Assembly (NCBI GenBank): GCA_021018995.1
Contig: CM037585.1
Location: forward strand, 84,916,646-84,980,645
Length of the DNA: 64,000 nt
Direction: 5' to 3'
Source of the DNA: Chloranthus sessilifolius
Lineage: Eukaryota > Streptophyta > Magnoliopsida > Chloranthales > Chloranthaceae
Shown here: positions 23,016 to 35,265 of the stretch, in pieces
Position numbering within the stretch: position 1 is the first letter of the stretch
How the letters are laid out: each line of letters opens with the position of its first letter
Notes under the pieces: model-generated
The model's input: only the letters and a program-made list of their open reading frames with translations
The model's database searches: none
What the model was told of the DNA's origin: nothing
Position numbers and translations under genes: made by a program

Positions 23016-25172
23016 TGCAACTGTTAGTTTTGGGGAGGGGGTGAGTTTACTCAGTCACGTAAACTCCTGGCTGCACAATCGATCTACCATAAAATACCCA
23101 GGTGATCGTGTGCAATCACTTGAGTTGCGGTACATTTTGAAATAAACCAAACAGCTATAAATGATTATAAAAATATTTAAGATCTTATATCTATCATAAC
23201 AAAACTGAAAAATATAGCATAAAAAGAAAAGAAGTAACATAAAATGAAAAGACCTGACATAACATGAAATGAATATGATGCATCAAGTTCTGATCTCTTT
23301 TTGTGTCTGCTTTGTCGACTTTTCCTATGTGGCATACCTGAAAACTTAATATTGCTCTATACGCCTACACAATGTACTTCACATCTTACTTAATTTATGT
23401 ATACGACCTGTGCCAGGGCTGCTGCTCGAGCCTATCACGCGAGGTCCACGTGTAGATAACCACCTAACCTCCATATCATATCGTATACCACCATCCAGCC
23501 CGATGAGGTTGCATGCATTTAAATCAGTGTCCCTTACGCGTTGGATCGTCGATCGTCAATGCCCTTAAAACCCGTCTTGGCTGTAGACGTTGGATCTTGC
23601 GGTGGCACGCAAGACATGGCACGTGTAGAAACTCAATTTGTATTTTGCTGGCCTTCACAGCGTACTTATCCGTATTCGTATCTTACCTTATCTTACATAT
23701 AATTCCTTATCGTTTGCTTAAAACTTAATTTGAAGTGAGCCATGGTGCGATAAGATTCACAAAATCACGCTTTCCAAGGGACGGGTTCCGTAATTACCTG
23801 GATGTACTTCGTGTGGCATCCCATACTCCCATAGAGGTGTTGCATCCGTACATAGATGCCTACATTCCAAGTTCCACGTGACCGTGACGGGAACCCCACC
23901 ATGACGAAGGCTTAAAAGTCGTGTGATATAGCTTATTCCTTTTTAATTATGGTATATCCTATCGTGATTTTTCTATATGGTGCATGCCATATGATGAAAG
24001 GACTAACTTGACCAAAAGAAACTATTTCATACGCCTTACATACTTGTGAATATAAAATAATAATTAAAATTTGAAAAGAACAGATATTTCATACAAAATT
24101 TTTGGAGAAACCTTCATGGGCCATTAGATTGCTTAGAGATTGATCGGGCCTATGGTTCTTGAACTTTTCTAAGTGGTCTGGGTGTCGAGACCTTTTTCTA
24201 CGGGTCAAATAATCTCCTTAGTTATACACGGGTTCATATCCCTTATCAAATCTTCCAAACTTGCGGGTCTCAAAACACGTCCTCAAAATTTTAGTGGCAC
24301 TTATCTGATCCATTAGATTATATTGTGTTACTGTCGAGATCGTTTTAAAGTTGGTCCTATGGGCCACTTGCGCCTTGATTCTCAAAAATTAAGGGTCAAA
24401 GGTAACCCATGTATTATTCCATGTGGCACCTAAGGCTAAAATAAGAAGGCACGAACTTTGAGTCATCTATCCTCTAATCTGAACCATTTGATGGTTAGAC
24501 AATAAAATTTTACCTAAGGTTGGTTCTTTCGTCCCGATCCCGATTCGATCTCTAGCACACTAGATCTTTCAGTCAACGTTTTACAAGATCTAGCAGTCAA
24601 GTGCACACTTAGTGTACCTACCATGTGGCGATCAGATTGAACAGATTTGAACCATAAGATATTTAAGAAAGATGATTCTAAGGTATTAGGTCTTTGGGCC
24701 CAATTTATTTTGACCTCTAAGGTCTCAAATCTAAGGGTCAAATCCTTCATGTTCACTGATATCTAAATAGCCTTTTAATTTTCTTGATTTGTGAGCCAAA
24801 TTCTCGAGTTCTGAACCGTTAGATGTCTCGAGGATTTCAATTAGTAGCGATGATCCATCTTAGCTCTATTTCTTGGGTTGGGCCCATAAGGTCCAACCTT
24901 GAATCTATTTCGTTTGACATCAATGGTGCAAAAGGGATGGTTGCACCAAAATATTGATATTAGGTAAAATTCTTCAAAGCGCCTAACTACAATGGTTGGC
25001 ACGGGCAAGTTACCACCGGCATCGTCGGTGTTTGGTTGGGCCGATCCCCGAAATTTATTTTTACTAATCGGAGAAATCATATATATAAAACTATATATAT
25101 GTATGTATACAAATTTAACCAAACAGGGAGGGCTCTGGTAAGTTTCTTACTCTTAACTTATCATTCCCTCTC

Positions 25173-25402
25173 CCTAGAACCATGAGTCTCTCTATTACAG
25201 ACGTGGGTTTCTTTTTTTTCTTTTTTTTTACAAACCATGGGTCTTCTCACTAACCTATGGTTTCTCTCTCTAGAACCATGGGCCTCTCTACTAAAACTTT
25301 AAACTTCTCTCTATAAACCATGGGTCTATCTATTAAAAGCCATGGATTTTTCTCTATAGAACTATGAGTCTCCCTCTTAAAACCTTGGGTTTCTCACTCA
25401 AA
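25173..25402. repeat. AACCATGGGTCTCTCT array in the solo LTR
   Basis: Eight or so copies of A[AG]CCATGGGTCTCTCT (variants ACCTATGGTTTCTC, GAACTATGAGTCTC) at 20-35-base spacing, centred on the palindrome CCATGG. Confidence 0.75.
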
Positions 25403-26752
25403 AATTTCTATTGGGATTTCTCTCTCTAACTTTCTCTGTGTGAGGTTGGGTACGGTTCTGGTCCAGATCATAGGATTTACAGCCAATCGAGATTAAATTT
25501 AGATAATGATTGAAGGTTGACGAGCCCGGTCTTAATTATGCCAAGAACATTGGTTAATATAGATTGTTGTTTTGAATCTTTATGATGGGCATCAAGTAGG
25601 GAAAACTATCAAAACTCACATGGTGAGACACAGTTGAAGCTAGAGCTGAGAGGGTCCTCAAATAAGCACATTTTTCGAGAGGATCAAGTATGCTCTTGCC
25701 CACATCTCTTCCTCCCTCTACAACCAATCTCTTGTTGGTGTTTTCTGCTATAGAGTTATAAAACAAGGAAGGACCATGTTCTCAATCTAATTATATGGTC
25801 TTCACAGTAACTGTGAACTGGGGAAGAACGACCTCATATGTAGAATATTATTTAATAAAAAAAAGAACCATAGAGTACTTTTCTCTCCACATTCTCACCA
25901 CAAACCTATATATATATATATACTACGTTATTCGATTTAGAGTACTCAGGTAAAAAAAAAAAAATACATAGGTGCTTATTAAATCTTTTCTTCTTCTTCA
26001 ACAAAATCGGAGCTCCATTAATGGAGTTTTTTTTTTTTTTTTTGCTATATATAAAAAAAATATATAAACCGAGTATTTTAAGATTGATCGAGGGGCACCC
26101 ACCTGTTGGAGCGTGCACGTGGGAGTTGATTTCAAGTGCTAGATCGGCGATGCGGCTCCTACGCATCGATTCGGCAATGTGCTTTCGGCAGTGGATCGAC
26201 GGTTTCACGCTGATGCAAATCAGATTCAAGGCAGCACTTTGGCTCAGGTGTGGTATTTGTGCGCCACCCTGTGGGCCGGTCGGCAGAGGGCCTGCTAGGC
26301 GTTTTGGAAGGGAGCGTGGCTGTTGGGTTCAGTTCAAAAGTGAGAGAGGGAGGAAAAGGAAGACGGCTGTTTGGTTTAGTGGGTTAAAATATATGTATAT
26401 TTATAAACAAGTCTATCTATATATAGAGAGGGAGGGTAAGGTTTGAAGTTAAAAGCCTTTGGTGGCTCTTATTTATAGAGAGAGGAAGAGACGGACGTGG
26501 GTGACTTGAATTGGTAAGTTCCCAAACCTAAAAGGGGCAAGAGTTCCAAGAGAGTAGGAGTCCTTTTTGGGACTCTTCTTATTTGGTAAAAAAATAATTT
26601 AGTTGCCCTATAGAGTCTAAACGTAATAAAATAAAAATTCCTAAAATTAGCATTTGTGTGGGTCAGGATAGAGTGTGCGTACACGTACCCCCTCTTGATG
26701 CATCCTAGATCTATCACCATTCATTTGTGCCAAAGATACCCGGGTCATAACA

Positions 26753-27129
26753 GCTTTAGAAGGATTAGACATTTTGACTTAATGACTAATCTTTTTTTTT
26801 GGTTAAGTACATAAAATTTATATAAATAAAAAAGATAATGGGTCATCACTGCCCATATTATAAGTGACTCTCTTATTACCAACCAATTCTCTCAAAAGAT
26901 AACTTCTACAAATGTCTGCGATAATAGGTTTTTAAGGCTAGAAGTGTATCCATAAGCTTGGATATCACTCTAGACTACAAGAAAATAGACTACATAAGAA
27001 AGAAGCATTCTCCATTAAGTTGAATTTGTCTACACTCTCTAATGTGCCAATAGCACATTTTTGTTTTTTGAAAATTGTGTTTGTATTAATATAAAATAGC
27101 TAAACATGAGCCTTGGAAACTTTGATAAA
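26753..27129. other. Spacer between solo LTR and LINE
   Basis: AT-rich, no gene. A T-run (27057-27068) near the end may be the remains of the LINE poly(A) tail, which would read as poly(T) on this strand. Confidence 0.35.
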
Positions 27130-29745
27130 AACTCATGCTAGCACCACAGGCATTGCTATCTGAAAAACCGAACCTCCAAGAGAAAACCAGAATAGGTACC
27201 TAGGCGGACGAATGAAACCCAAAGGAAAAGGGAAAAAACCTACATCGGGCGGAAACTGAAATGTCCGGGAATTAACTTCCAAAATGTCCAAGAAAAATCC
27301 CCCTAGGGAATGGGAAAACCCCATTACAGTACATTAATGGAGGAAAGAAGTTGTTCAACTTCGAATATTTTGATACTGAAAATGGAATGCTGATCGACGC
27401 TGGCAGCCATAGCCCAAGTGCAGATAGTGTATATGCAGTTTCAAATGAGTTTATCTTTCTCGAAAACACCATGATTGCATCTGATGTTATTCCTCATAAG
27501 CCACAGATTCCACAAAATAGAAGCATGAATGTGTGCCCATAGCCACTTTTTCAGCCCCACAAAGATCTTTTTCTCCCAACTGTAAATCAACTTGGCTATT
27601 CCTTTGTGGATGCAGCAATCAACTTGTCTATTCCTTTGTGGATGCAGCGGGATACTCCGACAGCTTTAAGACATTTCCCCCAAATAGGTCATACTTTGTG
27701 ACAATGAAGAAAGAAGTGAGTTGCATCTTCCTATGCAGGTTACATAAGTAACACTTTTGATCGATGGTCATGCCTCCGCTGTTAAGATTGAAGACAGTGA
27801 TTGTTTTGTCCAAAATTAGTGTCCATAGAAAAAAGATGACCATAGAAGGGGGTTGAAAGTCGCATATGAAGCTCCATTCAACCACATGGAGATGGGAATC
27901 CAACACTTTGAAGACTGACTTAACTGAGAATGTTTTATTGTTGTTATATCCCCAGAAACGATAGTCTTTTTGCGCATGGCAGAGGCAAATACTATCAAGG
28001 ATCGCAGTCAGCATTATACTCCGAAATTTCTTCATTATTTAGTCTTCTTTTAAAATTGATGAACCACTAATTACTGGAGTTTTGAAAGGTATCAACGAAG
28101 CTAGCAGATGGTTTAACAGATATGGCAAAGAGATTTGGAAATTTAGAGCAAAGAGGATGATCAAGGGTATCCCTTTTGTCGGTCCAAAGATGGATATGGT
28201 CTCCTTTACCGAATTTGAAGTTAATGTTCTTTGTAAATTCCGGTTGAGAGGAAAGAATTCCTTTCCACCACCAAGAAGAAATGTGATATTTGGTATTTTA
28301 TATCACGCAACCATTTTCGCAAACACAGTATTTATTAATAATGATGTCTTTCTACCAACCTTCAGTAGACTCTCTAAATCGCCACCACCATTTCATTAGC
28401 AAGGCTTGATTCATTTGACCTATTTGTCTAAAACCGAGAACACCCACCCATTTGGGTTTCACAATATTGTCCCAACCAATCAGATGGATTTTTCAAGTGT
28501 CTCCGAGATCATCCCACGGAAAGTTGCGCTCGAGCCTTTCTATTTCTTCACAAAGCTTGGTTGGGCATTTGAAAATGGATAAGTAATAAGTTGGCAAAGC
28601 ACTCACAACCGATTACACAAGAGTTGATCTACCACCCTTGGATAGAATGTTACTCTTCCATCCGTTGAGTTTGTTGTGAACGTTAGAGATGATCGGGTCC
28701 CAACCAGATACTTGAGTTTGCCAGTTGCAATGGGGACGCCAAGATAACTAAAAGGGAGTTTGGCCACCACTAGATTGGAGGATTGGGCCCACATTGATAA
28801 AGACTGATTTTCAGTGTTAACGCCATGGATATTAGACCTCTCATAGTTCACACTTTGACCAGAAGCTTCTTAATAAGATTTGAGGATGCTTAAGACTTAT
28901 TGAATTTGTTGGAGCTCACCACCACAGAATGTAAGAGAGTCATCAGCATATTCTAATAAATTAACATTAAAGCTACATCTAGGATTGGAATATCCCATTA
29001 TAGTCAGCTTCGGAAGAGAAGAGCAAGGCCTTCGCTGACAATATTAAACAGATAGGGAGGCAAAGGGCATCCTTGTCTCAACCCACTTCAAGATTTAAAA
29101 AATCCGCACTTTCCCATCTATTATAATAGAGAAGTGAGCACTTTCCAGGCATCCGTGAATTCAAGATCTCAACATTTCCCCAAAACCCATCTTTTTCATC
29201 ATCCAGAGAAGATAATCCCAGCTAATTCTGTTGTATGCCTTCTACATATCTACTTTAGTAAGAACCCCTTTCTTATTGGAAGAGTCTGTAGAGTGTATGC
29301 TCTCTTGAGCAATTACAACAAGATCAGTAATACTTTTGCCTTCTATTAATGGCCCTTGAGATTTGGAAATGACCGATCCTATGACTTTCTTTAGATGATT
29401 GGCAAAATTTTTGGCAATGATCTTGTAGAGACTGGAGACAAGAGAGATCGACCTAAACTTTTTCATATCTGAAGCACGTCTTTCTTTAGGAATTAGGACG
29501 ATGAAAGTGACATTGATGGATTTATGAATATGCCCATCTTCTCAAAACTTCTGGAGCATGCAAATCAGATCATATTTGATGATAAGCCAAAATTTATAGA
29601 AAAAAATAAGTGTAAACCCATCATGTCCGGGGGAACACTGGGAATTGAAATCTTTAATAGTTGTCAAGTTGCTCGACTTCGACTTGAGAGATCGATTTCA
29701 GATGGACATTGTGCAACCGAGAGATTTTTGACGATCCCATCGTGG
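27130..29745 (-). pseudogene. Degenerate LINE (L1-like) reverse transcriptase
   Basis: In minus-strand order are an RT start like FRSISLVSSLYKIIAK (29460 down), a KGVLTKVDMQKAYNRISWDYLL-type fingers/palm segment, the catalytic YADD at 28939-28950, a PFSYLGVPIATGKL segment near 28760, and a reverse-transcriptase zinc-binding end with CYLC (27742-27753). At least ten stops and several frameshifts break the frame. The endonuclease half is missing, as is usual for 5'-truncated LINEs. The plus-strand ORFs over this stretch are shadows. Confidence 0.85.
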
Positions 29746-31327
29746 CAATGCGCTCCCTTGCAAAAAATATAGAGTCGCCACCCGGAGCTTTTGCTGTCCC
29801 GAGAAACCTAGTTCATTTTTATGAGCACCGAAGTGCTAAAAATATGACTCTGAATCCGGTCAACACCAAAGGCTGTTGGGTAGGGGCTTCGATTATTGAT
29901 CGGGAAGGTGTTAGGCACCCGATCAACCCACTTAACGCGGTCTCTACTAATGGCTAAAACAAAAATAAAGTAAAAGAAAAGAAAACGGCTTCCTCTTGCC
30001 TAAATGGGCCTTAAATCCTATTTGTGCCCCTCCGTTCCTACTGAAAATTTGACGGTGTAACGGCACAAATGAGAGGATGGGAAGAGCTAAAGAAGAGATA
30101 GGAGAAGAAAGGGGAGAGCCGGACCCCTCAGGCCCTTGTAGCACCGTAGGAGAGTCTTACGTTGGCTTGTTTTGATGAGCTTTTGAAGGCTTGAATGGTA
30201 AAAAAGGGGGTTCTAACTCCTAAGGCTTGAAGCTAAGAGGTAGAGAGGAAAGGGTAAGGGGTTACACACACCTAACCTAAAGGCTTTTAGTGAAATGCTA
30301 AGGTCTAAGGGAGCTTTTTCAAATCTGGAATTTGTATGGGAAGTGTGCACCAAAGGGAGAAAGATCTTCTTACTTTAAGCTCTTTCTCACTGACGCCAAA
30401 ATTCTCAACCTCTAATCCAAGGGGAGGCGGGGCTCTATTTATAGGAAATGGGTGGATTAGGAGGCTACTTAAGAGCTAATTGGAGTTAGCAATTAGGTAA
30501 TCTTGAATCTAAGATTTCTTAGAGTTTTTGGAGTCTTGAAATGTGTGAGAAGGCCCTCCAATAGTGGATGATGGGGTGAGGCTTTAAGCAGCCTAAGGAG
30601 TTGCAAATAGGTAGTGAATGGGTGCAACATAACTATCAAAACATACCCCAAAGGTCAAGGTTGTTAACAAGTCAAACCCCAATCACGAATTTTAGGGCAA
30701 AAAGACATAATTACTATTCATATGCCTGATGCAACTATACAGTAAAATAGTACTGAACAGTGCCTGAAAGTTGGCTCGCGAGGGTGGGGTCCACTTTTAA
30801 AACTGGCGCAACTATTAGTTACGCCAAGCTTAAATCCTAGGAGAAGCGGCCTAGCGCAACTAATAGTTGTGTCAGGCAAAAGTATAACTGGCGCAACTAT
30901 TAGTTGCACTAAATCCCTAGGGGGCCCACATGAAATTACTTTTTTGCCCTCCGAGTTTGGACTGCCATATCTTTTTATGTATAACTCCGATTAGGGTAAT
31001 TCTTAGGCTGTTGGAAAGCTGACGACTTCTACTTTTCGATGGTATGAGATTTGATTATAGTAAAAGGCCATAGCTAGTCCTGGTGTACCACTCCTTTTCC
31101 AAAGCTTGGAAGGTTAGGTTTAGGTTCAGAACTAAGGATTGAGATTGATGTTTTAAAGGTTCAGGGCAGGTTCCTAAGGGATCTAGGGTGATTCCTAAGG
31201 GTTTGGAAGGGTTCTTAGGGTTTCTAAGGTGGTTCTTAAAGGTTTCATGCATGCCATCAAAAGCTTGGAAGTGCACCTCTCTCAAAATGTGTTTCGATCG
31301 GGCCTTAGGCCAAATTTGGGTGTCTAC
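29746..31327 (-). mobile_element. 3' LTR of a Tat-like gypsy element
   Basis: On the minus strand it begins TGTAGACACCCAAATTTGG immediately after a polypurine tract and runs to a GGTGGCGACTCTATATTTTT region, wording typical of plant Tat/Ogre-type LTR ends. A TATA box (CTATAAATAG) lies at 30434-30443. The far end is uncertain, cut or overlapped by the LINE. The segment GGTGCCTAACACCTTCCCGA is another stock phrase of this group. Confidence 0.6.
30803..30910. repeat. Palindromic GCGCAACTATTAGTTGCGC array
   Basis: Three copies at about 45-base spacing (30803, 30851, 30888), each a near-perfect palindrome of some 19-23 bases, upstream of the TATA box when read on the minus strand. Confidence 0.85.
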
Positions 31328-31342
31328 AGATGCCCCTCTTTG
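31328..31342 (-). other. Polypurine tract of the Tat-like element
   Basis: On the minus strand CAAAGAGGGGCATC ends directly at the TG of the LTR. Confidence 0.65.
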
Positions 31343-33909
31343 ATATCCGATCACTAATGATCGTATGCCAAAGAAAAGAGACATCCGAAGAGGCCCAAGG
31401 CATTACTGATGGATCCGCTGCATTCAGAATAAACTTCCAACATCAAATAAGTGACACGGTGAGAAAATGAAAGCCCTGGATGCTAGGCTAAACATTCATT
31501 TCTCAAGGTAATCGGTCCCCAAGCGCTTAGCGACATTATTGGGCATAATTGAGGTGGAACGAGTTACGAAAGCCCTGTATCCCAGGCCAAACATTCACTT
31601 CTCGAGATGATTTCAAAGATATTTGATGCTTAAGATTCATTCTGGATGCAACAACTTTGTAAGTGAGAGGGTGATCGACCCATGTTCAAAGATAGACGCG
31701 AAGTAAATATACGCAAGGCTCCACAGTTTGCGTCCAATCCTACAAGGCATTTGATGGCCCCATTTGACTGTTCACAGGTGCCCCTGCTGAAAGCACGGTT
31801 CAAGGTCTTTGGGTGAACCCATTGATCCCAAAGTTTATTTAGCGTAACTGCCCAAGCGAAGTGAATAGATGTCACAACGCTTTTTGAGGAGGACATGCCA
31901 CTTTCGAAAGCTTGCTCTAAATCAACATGACCTAGAGTATCCAGCTTCAACTACCTTGAATAGATCTAACCAAACATTGGGGTGTCTCCCTAAAGGGACA
32001 TCCAATCCTTGTCTTTGCTCACAATAATAATAAACATCAATTAACTATGTATAATCATGCACCCATCAGTGGCAATAAGCAACAATAATGGCAATGGAAG
32101 CCCCGACCTAGACCCACCCGAGTATAATTTACGGGGATAAATGACCATCATACGGATACCCAGACGAGTAGCATACACTTTACAGGGATACCGCTGCCCA
32201 TATTGGTCTTTTGAATGCATGGTTGTACATAGTTTGATTAATACGTAATCTCATTCTCAACAGGTTGGTCTCAACCAATGATTACCCTTTTTCAACGGAG
32301 AATCTGAAGCTTAAGACACTTAAGTTCATGTGAATCCAAAACCAAGCGCTCATCGCAAAGACTTAGCAGTGGCGTCAACCTGATCAAAACATTGATAGTT
32401 TGATCGGGATTGGCATCGTTGCTCCTGCCTTGAAGTAGGATCCAAAATCCAAGGCATGCCTTAGACTTAGGACTTTAATATGGCACAGCTGCATTGCTGA
32501 TAAAATATTAATATTTTACCGTCTTATGCTTGTGCGTAGCTCTGTGGGGAAGCACAGATTTATTATTTCTTTTTCAAAATAATTTTCTCTCTTTTTTTTT
32601 AATAGACCTGACGCTAGTGGTGAGATGCTTCATCTAATTTGTCCATCGCTGAGAAGTTGCCCGCTTCGAGGCTTTGGACCGTGTGATGTTCTTGCATATT
32701 CTCGAGAAAAGGTCAATCCCTTTTTTGTTTATACATATAAAAAAAATGCATTCTAAACAATAGAAGGAAAAGTAGATTTCTACCTACATTTTTTTATTTT
32801 CAAGATATTTTTTTGGATTTTTGTTTTCGGAGATTTTTTATTATTTTTCTTCATTTTTGAGATTGAAATATGATGCTAGAAATATGAGTAAAAATATATG
32901 CACATTTTTTGTTATTTGGATTTTTCTTGAGTTTTTTTTTTTGGCTTTCTCTCTTTTTTTTTTTATGCCTTGACAGTGAGGAGTAGCGGGTCCTATTTTG
33001 AGCATAGTCGAACTCTTTCATGTAGTTGGACCTGAGTAAGTTTTCGGATTTTGCTAAGGTCGGAATGTTGATCCCTTTGGATTGAGTCAAACCTTTCTCC
33101 TTTCCTCGGGTCATACGTTTGACGGTGCGATTTCACAAAGACAATTCTGGTTGGGACCTGATTCGAACTAGCATGAGCGGCCCAACTGAAAAAAGGGTAT
33201 CAAAGAGAGTAACCAAGAGGGCTCCTCAAGCATCAATCTTCTCAATCAGTGCAAACCTTTCTTTTCTTTTTCCTTTTTTTTTTTTCCTTTATCTCCTTTT
33301 TTACTCGTGGCGCCCTTTCGGGTTTTTACCACGTCCATTGGTTTAGCTCTCTTACCCTAAGCACCCTTTCGGGTTTTCACCTAGTCCGCACAAACTCACT
33401 GTTTTTACCTGTAGCGCCCTTTCGGGTTTTCACTGCATCCATCTTGTTTTGAGCTTGTATTTTTATTTTATTTATTTATTTATTTTTATTTTTCTTTCAT
33501 ATTTTTTTTTCAAAAGCCACCAGATAGACGTCGATTCCGTCATAGCCGACTGGATAGGGTCCCGCTGTCATCTCACAACTCGGCTTGTGTTTACTTAACA
33601 GATATAATGATTGCTTGTGAACCTAAAAGAAGGCTTTCTTTAGGGTGTAGCTTGGGCATGAGTTAGGTTAGGATTTGAAGGTATGCTGGGCTAAAAGGGT
33701 TTCCTTGATACGACTCAGTTTTATCAAAATACTTTCTTCCTTGGGGGTTTTACAATACATGCCCCGTGATTCTTCTACATATTTCCTTTTTGCTCCATTT
33801 CAGGCAATCTCTTTTTGAGGTTTTGCTTTTCCGATTTTTTTAGATTTTGATGGTAACTTTACTTCCTCTTTTTTGTATATGTACACACACTTTTTTTTTT
33901 TGGGGAGGG
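31343..33909 (-). mobile_element. Noncoding 3' internal region of the Tat-like element
   Basis: No ORF is supported. Two copies of a GAAAGCCCTG...AAACATTCA[CT]TTCTC segment (31469-31510 and 31568-31609) lie 99 bases apart. GC[GA]CCCTTTCGGGTTTT recurs at about 33310, 33361 and 33414. Long T-rich runs follow (32560-32950, 33255-33500). The right edge is the LTR of the Athila element, which therefore appears to have inserted here. Confidence 0.5.
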
Positions 33910-35250
33910 TGATCGGTTTTAAAATGTACCCTTGCAAGTGCACAAGATCAGTTGTAGCACGGTAAAATCAAGGGTGTCGAACCCACAGGGAAACGTGAAA
34001 TTTAAGTAATCCTTAAAGATATTTAAAACACCCAAGGAAGTACCAAGGGAGAAAGTTCAATTTGCTAAATAATTACCACACTATTCTAGATGCAAGAAAA
34101 ATAACTAATCTGAACAAGGCAATTTCTGATAAATAAAATGACAATTCTATGAATGAACAAGGAATTTGCTATCCCAGATTTATAACCTTTCTACCATTAA
34201 ACCCATAATTCCATAACACATTAATCACACCATCATTTATCTAGAAAAATGAATAGTAAGAAAACATGAAGATCGATCCGGCATACCCTATCTAAAAACG
34301 ATGACTCTGTCTATCATTGCGATATGAATCATGTACAAAGTATAGCGTATCTCAAGATTCTTAAATCAAGACCATGAACATATAATCACTCTACAGCTTA
34401 GATCGGCCTGCAGCTACAGATCTAGCGATTATGGTTGTTGACAACGTAGATCGATGGTCATAATAAAGTATTTAAAAGATATTCAATTTAAGCACACTTT
34501 TTAACAAAATGATTTTATGATAAAATTAAGAGACTGTAGAGTTAATCATAAAAATGTTACTTATTTGAGGATCGCATCCTCCTTGAACAAATGATTTAGC
34601 CGCTCATCCTTGGTGTGTGATCTCGTTGTAAACTCGAAGTATTTCTCTTAAATATGTACTTTCTATTTATCACCAAAGATCTTTTTACAATACTTTTCCT
34701 AAATACAATCTATGATTCCACAAACTGTAAAAGAAAAGAAAATGCAAAAGCCTAAGTACAATCTACCCAGAGAAAACCCTAAAAAGAAAAGGAAGGAATG
34801 TGAGCCCAAGAGAGAGAAAAGATAGAGAATCGACCCCCAAAATAAAGCCGTAGCTTTCTTTATATAGGGCAAGCAAAATATTTCCCTAATTACCTCAATC
34901 GATTGAGAATTCTTTCTCAATCGATTGACCTCAAATTCGAAAAAGAGGGCAAAACTATCTCTCTTGTCAATCGATTGACACTTGGTTCTCAATCGATTGA
35001 CATATATGGGTAGAGTCTCCATTCTCCCGACGGATGTTGAGCTACTTCAAGGATTTCGATGCTTCTTTGGACCTTTTTGATCCATAGTTCTTGCGTAACC
35101 CTTAATTATTCTCTTTTGTGTTCTTTAACGATCCAATAGTCAGAAACACCTGTAAACATTGAAACTCCATAACAACCATCAGATGCTTTCATTGGCAAGC
35201 TAAATGTAGGAATTAAGGTATAAAATATAGTCACATTTTTGCACCGATCA
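33910..35250 (-). mobile_element. 3' LTR of the minus-strand Athila element (1341 bp)
   Basis: It has inverted ends TGATCGGT / ACCGATCA and, on the minus strand, follows a polypurine tract. Near its end is the phrase GTGTCGAACCCACAGGGAA (plus strand) common in Athila-type LTRs. A TATA box (TATATAAA, minus strand) lies at 34859-34866, some 30 bases downstream of a four-copy TCAATCGATTGAC array. Confidence 0.8.
34895..35004. repeat. TCAATCGATTGAC array in the Athila LTR
   Basis: Four copies of the palindrome TCAATCGATTGA (two as abutting inverted pairs) lie just upstream of the TATA box. The same word is scattered through the internal region of this element. Confidence 0.9.
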
Positions 35251-35265
35251 CACCCCCAAACCTAT
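35251..35265 (-). other. Polypurine tract of the minus-strand Athila element
   Basis: TAGGTTTGGGGGTG on the minus strand, directly before TGATCGGT. The neighbouring CTCGAGGACTAGTAAAG is the usual Athila wording. Confidence 0.75.

Larger units (their letters stand above)
22532..26752 (-). mobile_element. 4.2 kb solo LTR of a Tekay-like element
   Basis: Read on the minus strand it starts TGTTATGACCCGGG and ends GGTCGTGACA. The identical 5-bp word GCTTT flanks it on both sides (22527-22531 and 26753-26757), so it is a complete solo LTR left by unequal recombination. Internal landmarks in minus-strand order are a TATA box near 26469-26480 (about 275 bp in, as in LTR A), an AACCATGGGTCTCTCT array (25402-25173) and an acidic micro-ORF (23015-22887). 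Several ORFs of 60-140 codons on both strands around 25.9-26.45 kb have no coding signature and are taken as chance. Confidence 0.9.

Noticed and set aside
25906..26446. Overlapping ORFs of 107 and 141 codons on opposite strands
   Set aside because: They lie inside the solo LTR, start in homopolymer and microsatellite runs and show no domain; treated as chance.
28082..29957. Plus-strand ORFs over the LINE
   Set aside because: The minus strand shows RT motifs (YADD, PFSYLGVPI, zinc-binding end); the plus-strand ORFs are shadows.
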